Source: Chryseobacterium sp. UBA6632
GTDB lineage: Bacteria; Bacteroidota; Bacteroidia; Flavobacteriales; Weeksellaceae
NCBI GenBank assembly: GCA_002455915.1
Contig: DKLU01000178.1
Coordinates: 3,949 to 14,613 of the forward strand
Reading direction: 5' to 3'
DNA: 10,665 nt
Part shown: piece after piece, positions 1 through 6,735 of the stretch
How the letters are laid out: each line of letters opens with the position of its first letter
Numbering within the stretch: the stretch's first letter is position 1
The notes under the pieces: model-generated
Told to the model about the DNA's origin: nothing
The model's database searches: none
Seen by the model: the letters and a program-made list of their open reading frames with translations, nothing else
Program-made: the position numbers and the translations under genes

Positions 1-574
1 CTATGCTTCCGTTTTCGCGGTAATGAACTCTGGTTCCGTTCCATTTATCATTTACGAATTCTGTTTCCCTTTGGATTTTTCCAGACGGGTAAAGCATTTT
101 CCATTTTCCTGTGGCAATTCCGTTATCGTAATATCCGATTTGCTTTACAGATTTCCCGTTTTCATAAAAAAGTTTACTTTCGCCCTGCAATTTACCAAAT
201 TTAAAATTTGAAATTTCAGTAATAATTCCGGAAGGATTATAAAAAGTGGCTACCAAACTGTTGTCGTAAATGTTTTTTTCGCCGTTTCTAAAAACTTCTT
301 TTGAGGTTAAAATACCTTCTTTATTGAAGTACGACCATTCTTTCACCTTATAATCTTTCTTATATTCTCCTTTGGCCTGCACTTTTCCGTTATCATAATA
401 AAAAACAGCATCGCCTTCCAGTTTGCCTTTTTTCCATTCTGCAATTTCCTTTACCTGTCCGTTTTCATAAAACTGTTTGCAGCTTCCTTCCTGCAATCCG
501 TCTTTGAAACCGCAAGGTTTTTGGGCAGACATGATTCCGAATGTACAGATGGCAATTAATAATGGATATTTCAT
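1..574 (-). CDS. Secreted MORN/YwqK-type repeat protein, C-terminus cut by window edge
   Basis: Reading leftward from an ATG at 574, the frame stays open for 191 codons to the window edge with no stop, so the gene is partial at its 3' end. Residues 1-18 (MKYPLLIAICTFGIMSAQ) look like a Sec signal peptide. The rest consists of about six imperfect repeats of roughly 22-24 residues plus the start of a seventh. Each is built around an aromatic-Y-x-N-G-(K/Q) core, for example FYENGQ near 36, FYYDNGK near 58, LFYENGK near 135, MLYPSGK near 160 and HYRENG near 185. This is the pattern of proteins annotated as MORN-repeat or toxin-antitoxin YwqK family antitoxin. In Bacteroidetes such proteins are usually exported and of unknown role, so the antitoxin name should not be taken literally. 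Two cysteines (21 and 32) lie just after the signal. A weak promoter candidate (TAATTTTA, 598 to 591) precedes it. Confidence 0.85.
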   Translation of the reverse strand, partial: MKYPLLIAICTFGIMSAQKPCGFKDGLQEGSCKQFYENGQVKEIAEWKKGKLEGDAVFYYDNGKVQAKGEYKKDYKVKEWSYFNKEGILTSKEVFRNGEKNIYDNSLVATFYNPSGIITEISNFKFGKLQGESKLFYENGKSVKQIGYYDNGIATGKWKMLYPSGKIQRETEFVNDKWNGTRVHYRENGSI

Positions 575-661
575 AATTTTTCTTTTTGTTTAAAATTAAT
601 GTTTGTTGAAATAATGTGAATTCATGTTCATGAATATATGAAAAATTTTAACATTTCTCTC

Positions 662-673
662 CCCAAATTTGGG
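662..673. repeat. 12-bp perfect palindrome upstream of the 722 gene
   Basis: CCCAAATTTGGG is a perfect 12-bp palindrome ending 25 bases before the TATATTTG promoter element. It sits about where an upstream operator or activator site would lie. No regulator is encoded nearby, so an operator role is only a possibility. Confidence 0.4.
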
Positions 674-698
674 TATTTATTCTCTTTTATGAAATACC

Positions 699-706
699 TA
701 TATTTG
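699..706 (+). promoter_or_regulatory. Bacteroidetes -7 promoter element (TATATTTG)
   Basis: TATATTTG matches the Bacteroidetes -7 consensus TAnnTTTG exactly and ends 15 bases before the ATG at 722. No good TTTG -33 element lies at the usual 19-21 base spacing; TTTA at 676-679 is the nearest. If real, transcription starts near 710-713 with a very short leader. It also excludes the in-frame ATG at 638 as the start. Confidence 0.5.
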
Positions 707-721
707 GCTAAAATATCAGCT

Positions 722-1321
722 ATGAAAAATGTACTCGTTTTAATGACCATGGTATCAGCTTTTACTTTTACCAAAGCACAAAATACATACTATCCGCAGG
801 CTTTTTTCGATAAAAAATTAGCACAAAACATGATCGGTTTCGGGAACTCAACCATTGAAGGCGTGGCTTCCACCAAGCAGAAAAACAACTGGGGAATCAA
901 ACCTTTGCTGGCAGAAAAGCATTATGCCAAAAAAGGAACCGTGGTCATGCTTTTTCCTGTAACTCCTTATTTTGAGGAATTTTACGACATGAGAAAGAAG
1001 TATGAAAATAAAAAAACAACCGTTTATATGTCTGAAGAAGCCTTTAAATATAGAATTGAAGCTTTAACAGATGACCGCGGAAGGTTTAAATTTGAAAAAC
1101 TGAAACCCGGAAAATATTATCTGGAAACCATTATTAATTTTACGGCAACTGCAAGTTATCAGAAACAAACCGGGCAATCGGATGCTTATAACGCTTACGG
1201 AGGATATTTGTATTCTACCCCAATCTATCAAACGTTTTTCTATGGCTACAATGCAGGAAACCGAGAAAGCAAGTTTGTAGAGATAAAACAGGATGGCGAA
1301 ATAAAAGAAATTAAGTTGTAA
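722..1321 (+). CDS. Secreted protein with carboxypeptidase-regulatory-like motif, function unknown
   Basis: The product is a 199-residue exported protein. The start is set at 722, not the upstream in-frame ATG at 638, because residues 1-20 from here (MKNVLVLMTMVSAFTFTKAQ) form a clean signal peptide and a consensus -7 element lies between the two ATGs. Residues about 70-136 look like a small beta-sandwich. The stretch T-D-D-R-G-R-F-K-F-E-K-L-K-P-G-K-Y at 116-132 has the D-x-x-G-x-F-x-F-x-x-L-x-P-G-x-Y pattern of prealbumin-like/carboxypeptidase regulatory-like domains, which are surface or accessory folds without catalysis. Residues 145-180 are rich in Tyr, Gly, Asn and Gln. The mature protein has no cysteine. 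The gene stands alone, divergent from the repeat protein and convergent with the bestrophin gene. The exact role is unknown. Confidence 0.8.
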   Translation: MKNVLVLMTMVSAFTFTKAQNTYYPQAFFDKKLAQNMIGFGNSTIEGVASTKQKNNWGIKPLLAEKHYAKKGTVVMLFPVTPYFEEFYDMRKKYENKKTTVYMSEEAFKYRIEALTDDRGRFKFEKLKPGKYYLETIINFTATASYQKQTGQSDAYNAYGGYLYSTPIYQTFFYGYNAGNRESKFVEIKQDGEIKEIKL

Positions 1322-1340
1322 AGCTTGATTTCTTTTATTT
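1299..1340. terminator. Bidirectional terminator spanning two convergent stop codons
   Basis: Arms 1299-1315 (AAATAAAAGAAATTAAG) and 1324-1340 (CTTGATTTCTTTTATTT) pair over 17 bp around an 8-base loop. The only non-Watson-Crick position is T1312/G1327, a U-G wobble in the plus-strand transcript and an A-C mismatch in the minus one. The A-rich 5' and T-rich 3' sides suit termination from both directions. The stop codon of the 722 gene falls in the loop and that of the bestrophin gene in the right arm. The stem is AT-rich, so strength is uncertain. Confidence 0.6.
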
Positions 1341-2216
1341 TCTAGAACCCATAATTTGATGAACGTTTTTCTCAATATTTTGGGCAATAGTTTCCATCGG
1401 AATATCGTTTTCGTCGTTGTTAAAAGGATCTTCAATTTCTTCAGCAATTAATTCAAGACTCATCAAAACGTAATAAATAAAAACCGTCAACGGAATGATG
1501 AAATTCCCAATATTGATGACGTAGGCAATCGGCAATGCGAAAACATACAGAATAATAAATTTTTTGATAAATGATGAATAAGAATAGGGGATCGGTGTGT
1601 TTTTTATTCTCTCACAACCGCCACAAACTTCGAGAAAACCAGAAAGTTGATTATCTAAATACAACATTTCAATATCCGAAATCTTTCCTTCTTTTTTTAA
1701 TTGATTTAATTTATGACTCATTAAAATTACAATCTCGCTCGGACCGTGATTTTTCAGTTCTTTTTCAATTTCAGAATAATCTTCATCCAACGCCAATCTT
1801 GTAGATTCTTTCGATAAATGTTTCGCTAAAAAATGAGGAAAGAATTTTAAATATCTTGCAATTTGTTCAGCAGTTTGTCTGTCATCTCCAAGAATTGTAT
1901 TGATTTTTATGGCAAAATTTCGCGTGTCGTTGACTAATTTCCCCCAAAGTTTTCTCCCTTCCCACCATCTGTCGTATGCTGTATTTGTTCTGAAAACCAA
2001 TAATAGAGAAAGAACAAAACCTAATAAAGAATGAATCATTCCCACATTGCTGATTCCTGATTTTGAGGTTAAATGAAAATACTCAAGTTCCAGATATTCA
2101 ATTCCCCACGAATATAATCCGACAAGGATCATGCTTGGGAATAAAATTTTCAATGTATCGCTCTTATGTAAACTGAAAAGGATTTTCAGGAAATGTTTGG
2201 TGTTGTAAACTCTCAT
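1335..2216 (-). CDS. Bestrophin family ion channel (UPF0187)
   Basis: The product is a 293-residue inner-membrane protein of the bestrophin family, whose members form pentameric ion channels (cation-selective in characterised bacterial examples). Hydrophobic segments lie at about 23-42, 56-76, 217-236 and 237-258. The diagnostic stretch FRTNTAYDRWWEGRKLWG is at 75-92, following the pore/neck helix (S63-L72). C-E-R-I-K-N-T-P-I-P at 201-210 is also conserved, and the acidic I-E-D-P-F-N-N-D-E-N-D segment at 261-271 matches the characteristic cytosolic IEDPF region. Length is typical. The ATG at 2216 is preferred to the in-frame GTG at 2234 because family members begin like M-R-V-Y-N-T-K-H-F and because the GTG overlaps the promoter element TATCTTTG. 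The gene is monocistronic and convergent with the 722 gene. The transported ion in this organism cannot be read from sequence. Confidence 0.93.
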   Translation of the reverse strand: MRVYNTKHFLKILFSLHKSDTLKILFPSMILVGLYSWGIEYLELEYFHLTSKSGISNVGMIHSLLGFVLSLLLVFRTNTAYDRWWEGRKLWGKLVNDTRNFAIKINTILGDDRQTAEQIARYLKFFPHFLAKHLSKESTRLALDEDYSEIEKELKNHGPSEIVILMSHKLNQLKKEGKISDIEMLYLDNQLSGFLEVCGGCERIKNTPIPYSYSSFIKKFIILYVFALPIAYVINIGNFIIPLTVFIYYVLMSLELIAEEIEDPFNNDENDIPMETIAQNIEKNVHQIMGSRK

Positions 2217-2233
2217 AAATTCTCTTGGTTTCA

Positions 2234-2241
2234 CAAAGATA
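2234..2241 (-). promoter_or_regulatory. Bacteroidetes -7 promoter element (TATCTTTG) for bestrophin gene
   Basis: On the minus strand TATCTTTG matches TAnnTTTG exactly and ends 17 bases before the ATG at 2216. No clear TTTG -33 element is found at 19-21 bases upstream. It predicts a leader of about 12 bases and rules out the GTG at 2234 as the start. Confidence 0.5.
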
Positions 2242-2327
2242 AAATTTTCGCATTATCCGAACTTTATTAAAAAGCTTAAAATTTTGTTTAAAACTAAAGT
2301 TCATGCTATCATTTGCTAAATGAAATG

Positions 2328-2390
2328 CCTTTGCGAACGGAAAAATATGCATGAAATTTTCAAATAAAAACCTTGCGACTTTTGTGTTAA
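2328..2390. repeat. Degenerate CCTTTGCGA-type intergenic repeat
   Basis: CCTTTGCGAAC at 2328-2338 recurs imperfectly as CCTTGCGACT at 2371-2380, followed by TTTGTGTTAA. Similar tandem TTTGCG-containing segments are, from general familiarity, common between genes in Chryseobacterium and Flavobacterium. It may be a decayed copy of such a dispersed repeat. The two copies share only about 8 bases, so this is tentative. Confidence 0.3.
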
Positions 2391-2481
2391 AAAAAGATTC
2401 TTCATTAGACTTTCATCCCGTTCGGAGGTGTATAGTGTAAAATATTTGTGAAATCTGAGGAAGATAAATCTACCCTCAAAA

Positions 2482-2513
2482 TTTCTTCAAAATTCAAAAA
2501 AACACTATTTTTA
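2482..2513 (+). promoter_or_regulatory. Candidate promoter of the cupin-like gene
   Basis: TTTC (2482-2485), a 20-base spacer and TATTTTTA (2506-2513) match the Bacteroidetes pattern TTTG-N19-21-TAnnTTTG with one mismatch in each box. The predicted start near 2517 leaves a leader of about 22 bases before the ATG at 2540. The AT-rich background makes chance matches likely. Confidence 0.35.
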
Positions 2514-2539
2514 GATCTCATTTTAAATACCAAATCAAA

Positions 2540-3406
2540 ATGATCCTCCAAAACGTAGATGTTGTCACAGATATTAGTAAAGAAGATTTTCAGAAAAATT
2601 ATTTCAAAAAGCATAAACCTCTTTTGATAAAAAATTTCGCAAGTCGCTGGGATGCTTTCGATAAATGGAATTTCGACTTTATCCGTGAAAAAGCTGGTGA
2701 ACAGGAAGTTCCTTTGTATGATAACAAACCTGCGGATGCGAATAAAAGTACCGATGCGCCTGTTACAAAAATGAAAATGAAGGATTATATCGATACGATA
2801 AAAAGTAATCCTTCTGATCTTCGAATTTTCTTTTACATCATCACAGATCGTCTTCCTGAATTATTGAAAAATTTCACTTATCCGGATTTAGGGATGAAAT
2901 TTTTTAAGCGACTGCCTACCTTATTTTTCGGTGGAAGTGAAGCTCATGTTTTGATGCACTATGATGTTGATTTGGGTGATTTCTTACATATTCATTTTGA
3001 AGGGAAAAAGAGAATTTTACTGTTTGATCAAAAGCAGTCAGCCTTTTTATATAAAGTTCCGTTGTCGGTTCATACCATTTATGATGTGGATTACGAAAAT
3101 CCAGATTATGAAAAGTTTCCTGCGCTGAAACATGCTAAAGGTTTTGAAATTTTTATGGAACATGGCGATGCGCTTTTTATTCCAGGGGCTTTTTGGCATT
3201 TCAACCGATATTTGGAGCCTGGTTTTTCGATGTCGCTTCGTGCGCTTCCGAATAAACCGAATGTTTTTGCCAATATGTTGTATCATGTTTTCATTATGAG
3301 ATATACAGATAAATTCATGCGAAAACTTTTTAAAGCTAAATGGGTGGATTACAAGCAAAAATGGGCGTATAAAAAGAGTTCGAAGGCTTTGGCTAAGATC
3401 AAATAA
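2540..3406 (+). CDS. Cupin-like (Cupin_8/JmjC-type) domain protein, putative 2-oxoglutarate/Fe(II) oxygenase
   Basis: The 288-residue protein has no signal peptide and is presumably cytoplasmic. It has the layout of Cupin_8/JmjC-like proteins. An N-terminal segment F-x-K-N-Y-F-x-x-H-K-P-L-L-I-K (17-31) leads to a metal-binding motif H140-Y-D142 within L-M-H-Y-D-V-D-L-G-D-F. The conserved G-K-K-R-I-L-L-F follows at 155-162, where a lysine often contacts 2-oxoglutarate. A distal histidine H220 lies in D-A-L-F-I-P-G-A-F-W-H, so the H-x-D...H facial triad is complete. Known relatives include protein and RNA hydroxylases, but the substrate here is unknown and catalysis is inferred from the triad. 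The C-terminal 60 residues are lysine-rich and helical-looking. The gene ends in its own terminator 165 bases before mutS, so it is probably not in one operon with it. Confidence 0.88.
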   Translation: MILQNVDVVTDISKEDFQKNYFKKHKPLLIKNFASRWDAFDKWNFDFIREKAGEQEVPLYDNKPADANKSTDAPVTKMKMKDYIDTIKSNPSDLRIFFYIITDRLPELLKNFTYPDLGMKFFKRLPTLFFGGSEAHVLMHYDVDLGDFLHIHFEGKKRILLFDQKQSAFLYKVPLSVHTIYDVDYENPDYEKFPALKHAKGFEIFMEHGDALFIPGAFWHFNRYLEPGFSMSLRALPNKPNVFANMLYHVFIMRYTDKFMRKLFKAKWVDYKQKWAYKKSSKALAKIK

Positions 3407-3427
3407 ACTGTCTGCTGATAGTTTTTT
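3405..3427 (+). terminator. Intrinsic terminator after cupin-like gene
   Basis: AAACTGTC (3405-3412) pairs with GATAGTTT (3417-3424) around the loop TGCT, with one G-U wobble. The T run extends through 3427. The hairpin overlaps the TAA stop of the cupin-like gene. Confidence 0.7.
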
Positions 3428-3431
3428 AATA

Positions 3432-3464
3432 ATCTTTGTCAAGATTTTAGATATTGACAAGGAT
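3432..3464. repeat. 11-bp inverted repeat between cupin-like gene and mutS
   Basis: ATCTTTGTCAA (3432-3442) and TTGACAAGGAT (3454-3464) are complementary over 11 bp with one T/G wobble, separated by 11 bases. No T tract follows on the plus strand, so it is not a typical mutS-side terminator. It could be a regulator site, an RNA hairpin upstream of mutS, or a secondary stop structure. Confidence 0.5.
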
Positions 3465-3570
3465 AGAATAAATTAAGTATGGTGAAAACTTTAAGCCGAG
3501 ATTTGATTCCTGCAACCTAATTCCTATTTATTTCATACTTTTACCGACCTAATTTTTAAGAACGATTGTA

Positions 3571-6162
3571 ATGGCAAAGGCAGCGAAGAAAGAAACCCCG
3601 TTAATGACGCAGTACAATACCATCAAGGCGAAATATCCTGATGCGCTTTTGCTATTCAGAGTGGGTGACTTTTATGAAACTTTCGGGCAAGATGCGGTTA
3701 GAACTTCTCAGATTTTAGGAATTGTTTTGACGAAAAGAGCAAACGGGGAAGGTCATATAGAATTGGCCGGATTTCCGCATCATTCTGTAGATTCTTACCT
3801 TCCAAAATTGGTGAGAGCAGGAATGAGAGTCGCGATCTGCGACCAGTTGGAAGACCCAAAAACAGTCAAAGGAATTGTAAAAAGGGGAGTTACGGAACTG
3901 GTAACACCCGGAGTTACATTCAACGATCAGGTTCTCAATTCAAAAAAGAATAATTTCCTTTTGTCTCTTCATAAAGAAAAGGAGAAATTCGGAATTGCTT
4001 TGGTTGATATTTCGACGGGAGAATTTTTGGTGAGTGAAGGAAATTTAGAAAAGTTGCTTCACATCGTCAATACTTTTGACCCGAGTGAAATTATTTATCA
4101 GCGCAGCGTTCAGATTCCGGAGCAGATTAAAAATAAAAATGCTTTTAAGCTCGAAGATTGGGCATATCAATATAATTTTGCGTACGAAAAACTGACCAAT
4201 CATTTTAAAACCAATTCATTAAAAGGTTTTGGCGTTGAAAACCAACCATTAGCCATTACAGCGGCAGGAGCTATTTTTGCATATTTGGTAGAAGATACGC
4301 ATCACAATTTACTGTCTCACATCACAAAAATTCAGGTGATTCCGCAGGAAGATTTTCTAATGATGGATAATTTCACATTGAGAAATCTTGAAATCGTTTA
4401 TCCAAGCAATCCGCAGGGAAAATCTCTTTTAGATATTATCGATAAAACATCAACTCCGATGGGAGGAAGATTGTTGAGACGAAGAATTATTTTGCCTTTA
4501 AAATCAGTCGAGGAAATCAACAGAAGGCTTTCTTTAATTGATTTTTTAAACGAAAACGATCAGCTTAAATATGATATTTCCCAATTATTAAAATCGATTT
4601 CCGATTTAGACAGATTGATGGGAAAACTGGCGGCAGAAAAAATTTCACCAAAAGAATTGGGATATCTTCGCCAGAGTTTAATTAATATTCATACAATTAA
4701 AGGGTTGCTTCATCCTCATGCTGATATTTTGGCTTGGCTAGAACCTTTGTACGATCAAGATGAATTAATCAAATGTCTTCAAAATCATTTAAATGAAGAA
4801 CTTCCGGTTAATTTAGCGAAAGGAAATGTCATTAAAGAAGGGATTTCCGAAGAATTAGATAGACTAAGAGGACTTCAATCTAAAGGTCGTGGTTTCCTGG
4901 ACGAAATGTGTCAGCGAGAAATCGAAAGAACCGGAATTACAAGTCTTAAAATTGATTTTAACAATGTTTTCGGATATTATATTGAAGTCCGAAATACACA
5001 TAAAGATAAAGTTCCGAGTGATTGGTTGAGAAAGCAGACATTGGTAAATGCTGAACGTTACATTACCGAAGAGCTTAAAGAATATGAAAGCCAAATTCTT
5101 GGTGCGGAAGAAAAAATTGGAGTTTTAGAAAATCAGTTGTACAGAAATGTATGTGCTGAAACGATGATGTATATCGATCAGATTCAGGAAAATTCTAAAA
5201 TCATTGCGCAATTGGATGTTGCAGTTGGTTTGTCCGAACTTGCTGTTTCTGAGAGTTATACAAAGCCCGTTTTGAATGGCGGTTTCGCCATCGATTTAAA
5301 AGAAGCAAGACATCCAATTATCGAAAATGCGCTTCCTTTAGGTGAAAAATATATTCCGAATGATATTTTCTTAGATAAAGATTCTCAGCAGATTATCATG
5401 GTTACAGGACCAAACATGGCGGGTAAATCGGCGATTCTTCGTCAGACTGCGATTGTTTGTCTTTTAGCTCAAATCGGAAGTTTTGTGCCTGCGAAACATG
5501 CTGAAATCGGAGTTTTAGATAAGATTTTCACGAGAGTTGGTGCAACAGATAATATTTCTGCAGGTGAATCAACTTTTATGGTTGAAATGAACGAAGCGGC
5601 GAATATTTTAAATAATATTTCCGAAAGAAGTTTAATTCTTTTAGATGAAATTGGTCGTGGAACTTCTACTTACGATGGAGTTTCCATTGCTTGGGCAATC
5701 GCGGAATATCTTCATCAGCATCCAACTCAGGCAAAGACTTTATTTGCAACGCATTATCATGAATTAAATGAAATGATGGTAAACTTCGAGCGTGTGAAAA
5801 ACTTCCACGTTTCAATTCAGGAGAATAAAGGGAATATTATCTTTCTAAGAAAACTAATTCCTGGAGGAAGCGAACATAGTTTTGGTATCCACGTAGCGAA
5901 ATTAGCGGGAATGCCTTCAAAAGTAGTCAACAGAGCTAACGAAATTCTGAAAACTTTGGAAGCAAGCCGTTCTCAAAGTGGTGGTTCTTCTGAAAATATT
6001 AAAAGAGTGACCGAAGAAAATATGCAATTGTCTTTCTTCCAGTTAGACGATCCTGTTCTGGAAAATATTCGTGAAGAACTGACGAAAATTGATATTAATA
6101 CGTTGACACCGATTGAGGCTCTAATGAAGCTGAACGCCATTAAAAAGATGATTGGGAAATAA
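3571..6162 (+). CDS. mutS: DNA mismatch repair protein MutS
   Basis: This is a complete 863-residue MutS, close to the usual length of about 850. It acts as a clamp that recognises base mismatches and small loops and, with ATP, recruits MutL. The mismatch-reading F-x-E motif is F34-Y35-E36 in G-D-F-Y-E-T-F-G. Connector, lever and clamp regions follow at about 130-560. The ATPase has Walker A G-P-N-M-A-G-K-S at 613-620, the signature segment A-T-D-N-I-S-A-G-E-S-T-F near 658-669, Walker B L-I-L-L-D-E at 688-693 and the A-T-H-Y-H switch with H728. A Q-L-S-F-F motif at 819-823 resembles the beta-clamp-binding peptide, and the tail has the helix-turn-helix dimerisation region. No key residue is missing. 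The gene stands alone, with no mutL nearby. Its 3' end lies 7 bases from the convergent TonB-C-like gene, with no clear terminator between them. TACTTTTA at 3536-3543 is a weak promoter candidate. Confidence 0.98.
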   Translation: MAKAAKKETPLMTQYNTIKAKYPDALLLFRVGDFYETFGQDAVRTSQILGIVLTKRANGEGHIELAGFPHHSVDSYLPKLVRAGMRVAICDQLEDPKTVKGIVKRGVTELVTPGVTFNDQVLNSKKNNFLLSLHKEKEKFGIALVDISTGEFLVSEGNLEKLLHIVNTFDPSEIIYQRSVQIPEQIKNKNAFKLEDWAYQYNFAYEKLTNHFKTNSLKGFGVENQPLAITAAGAIFAYLVEDTHHNLLSHITKIQVIPQEDFLMMDNFTLRNLEIVYPSNPQGKSLLDIIDKTSTPMGGRLLRRRIILPLKSVEEINRRLSLIDFLNENDQLKYDISQLLKSISDLDRLMGKLAAEKISPKELGYLRQSLINIHTIKGLLHPHADILAWLEPLYDQDELIKCLQNHLNEELPVNLAKGNVIKEGISEELDRLRGLQSKGRGFLDEMCQREIERTGITSLKIDFNNVFGYYIEVRNTHKDKVPSDWLRKQTLVNAERYITEELKEYESQILGAEEKIGVLENQLYRNVCAETMMYIDQIQENSKIIAQLDVAVGLSELAVSESYTKPVLNGGFAIDLKEARHPIIENALPLGEKYIPNDIFLDKDSQQIIMVTGPNMAGKSAILRQTAIVCLLAQIGSFVPAKHAEIGVLDKIFTRVGATDNISAGESTFMVEMNEAANILNNISERSLILLDEIGRGTSTYDGVSIAWAIAEYLHQHPTQAKTLFATHYHELNEMMVNFERVKNFHVSIQENKGNIIFLRKLIPGGSEHSFGIHVAKLAGMPSKVVNRANEILKTLEASRSQSGGSSENIKRVTEENMQLSFFQLDDPVLENIREELTKIDINTLTPIEALMKLNAIKKMIGK

Positions 6163-6169
6163 TTTTTAA

Positions 6170-6619
6170 CTAATCATATTTCTTTAACGTCAAAGGGAAA
6201 GTATATAAAAAACGAACAGGCTCACCATTATTTGTGGCGGGTTTCCATCTTACAAATAGTCTTCTTACGGCTATTTCAGCAGCTTGCGAATGCTTTTTAT
6301 CATCTCCGGTCGCAGTGACGAATCTTACATATCCGTTTTTTTCAACAATGAAATAGACTCGCGTATTTATTTGGTCTGATTTCACATCAATAACATCCAT
6401 TTTTTCTGCAAATTGTCTTTTAAAAGTATCGGTTCCGCCAGGAAATTCAGGAAGAGTATTGGCTGTGGTGACGACATCGTTTAGCTTCATTCGAGTTCGT
6501 AAAATCCCATAATCCGGAATATTTTTTACATTACTAAATTCAGGAATATAATCTTTTTTGGCTTGAGAAAATGCAATAATGCCGAAGAAAAGCATTAAAG
6601 AAAGAAGTGCTTTTTTCAT
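6170..6619 (-). CDS. Secreted TonB C-terminal-like domain protein
   Basis: The product is 149 residues. The ATG at 6619 is chosen because residues 1-20 (MKKALLSLMLFFGIIAFSQA) form a signal peptide and because a 13-bp terminator for the upstream gene lies inside the longer open frame that would start at 6712. The mature part matches the TonB-C-like domain common in Bacteroidetes. L-P-E-F-P-G-G-T-D-T-F-K-R-Q-F at 56-70 is its hallmark opening, followed by V-Y-F-I-V-E-K-N-G-Y-V at 88-98 and R-W-K-P-A-T-N-N-G-E-P-V at 124-135. Unlike classical TonB there is no retained membrane anchor and no Pro-rich periplasm-spanning linker, and no ExbB/ExbD genes adjoin. An energy-transducing role is therefore doubtful; a periplasmic or envelope accessory function is more likely. 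The gene is convergent with mutS. No good promoter was found in the 65 bases between it and the terminator. Confidence 0.85.
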   Translation of the reverse strand: MKKALLSLMLFFGIIAFSQAKKDYIPEFSNVKNIPDYGILRTRMKLNDVVTTANTLPEFPGGTDTFKRQFAEKMDVIDVKSDQINTRVYFIVEKNGYVRFVTATGDDKKHSQAAEIAVRRLFVRWKPATNNGEPVRFLYTFPLTLKKYD

Positions 6620-6684
6620 AGTAAACGGATTTGATGAATGTATTGTGAATGCAAAAAAAGCGCCTAAATGATTATTATAAACGA

Positions 6685-6714
6685 AAATGGTTGAAGAGAA
6701 ATCTTCAACCATTT
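6685..6714 (-). terminator. Strong terminator of the GG-leader peptide gene
   Basis: Arms 6685-6697 (AAATGGTTGAAGA) and 6702-6714 (TCTTCAACCATTT) are perfectly complementary over 13 bp with a 4-base loop. On the minus strand the stem is followed by TTTTCGTTTAT (counting the stem's last three T) and begins 21 bases after the stop codon of the 6736-6891 gene. On the plus strand the loop reads GAAA, with only a short AT-rich tail after it. Confidence 0.75.
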
Positions 6715-6735
6715 AAATTGTTATTTAAAAATGAA

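Larger units (their letters stand above)
2217..2539. other. Non-coding interval between bestrophin and cupin-like genes
   Basis: This 323-base divergent interval has no convincing gene; the short open frames here have no recognisable composition or motif. It holds the minus-strand TATCTTTG element at 2234-2241, a degenerate repeated motif at 2328-2338 and 2371-2380, and a weak plus-strand promoter candidate at 2482-2513. No RNA gene, riboswitch or long inverted repeat was seen. Confidence 0.6.

Noticed and set aside
23..211. 62-codon plus-strand frame at the left end
   Set aside because: Antisense to the MORN/YwqK-type repeat gene, which has strong periodic motifs in the minus strand.
638..721. 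In-frame upstream ATG extending the secreted protein by 28 residues
   Set aside because: The extension hides a clean signal peptide and spans an exact TAnnTTTG promoter element at 699-706.
1064..1447. 127-codon minus-strand frame across the 722-1321 and bestrophin genes
   Set aside because: It is antisense to well-supported genes, has no recognisable domain and ends inside both.
2217..2234. GTG start for the bestrophin gene, adding six residues
   Set aside because: It overlaps the TATCTTTG promoter element, and family members start at the M-R-V-Y-N-T sequence.
2405..2614. 69-codon minus-strand frame upstream of the cupin-like gene
   Set aside because: Overlaps the start of a confident gene and shows no signal, domain or promoter.
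3047..3460. 137-codon minus-strand frame antisense to the cupin-like gene
   Set aside because: Low-complexity, Lys/Ile/Phe-rich translation with no motif; a shadow of the cupin-like gene.
6620..6712. N-terminal extension of the TonB-C-like protein
   Set aside because: It contains the terminator hairpin of the GG-leader gene and masks a good signal peptide at the downstream ATG.
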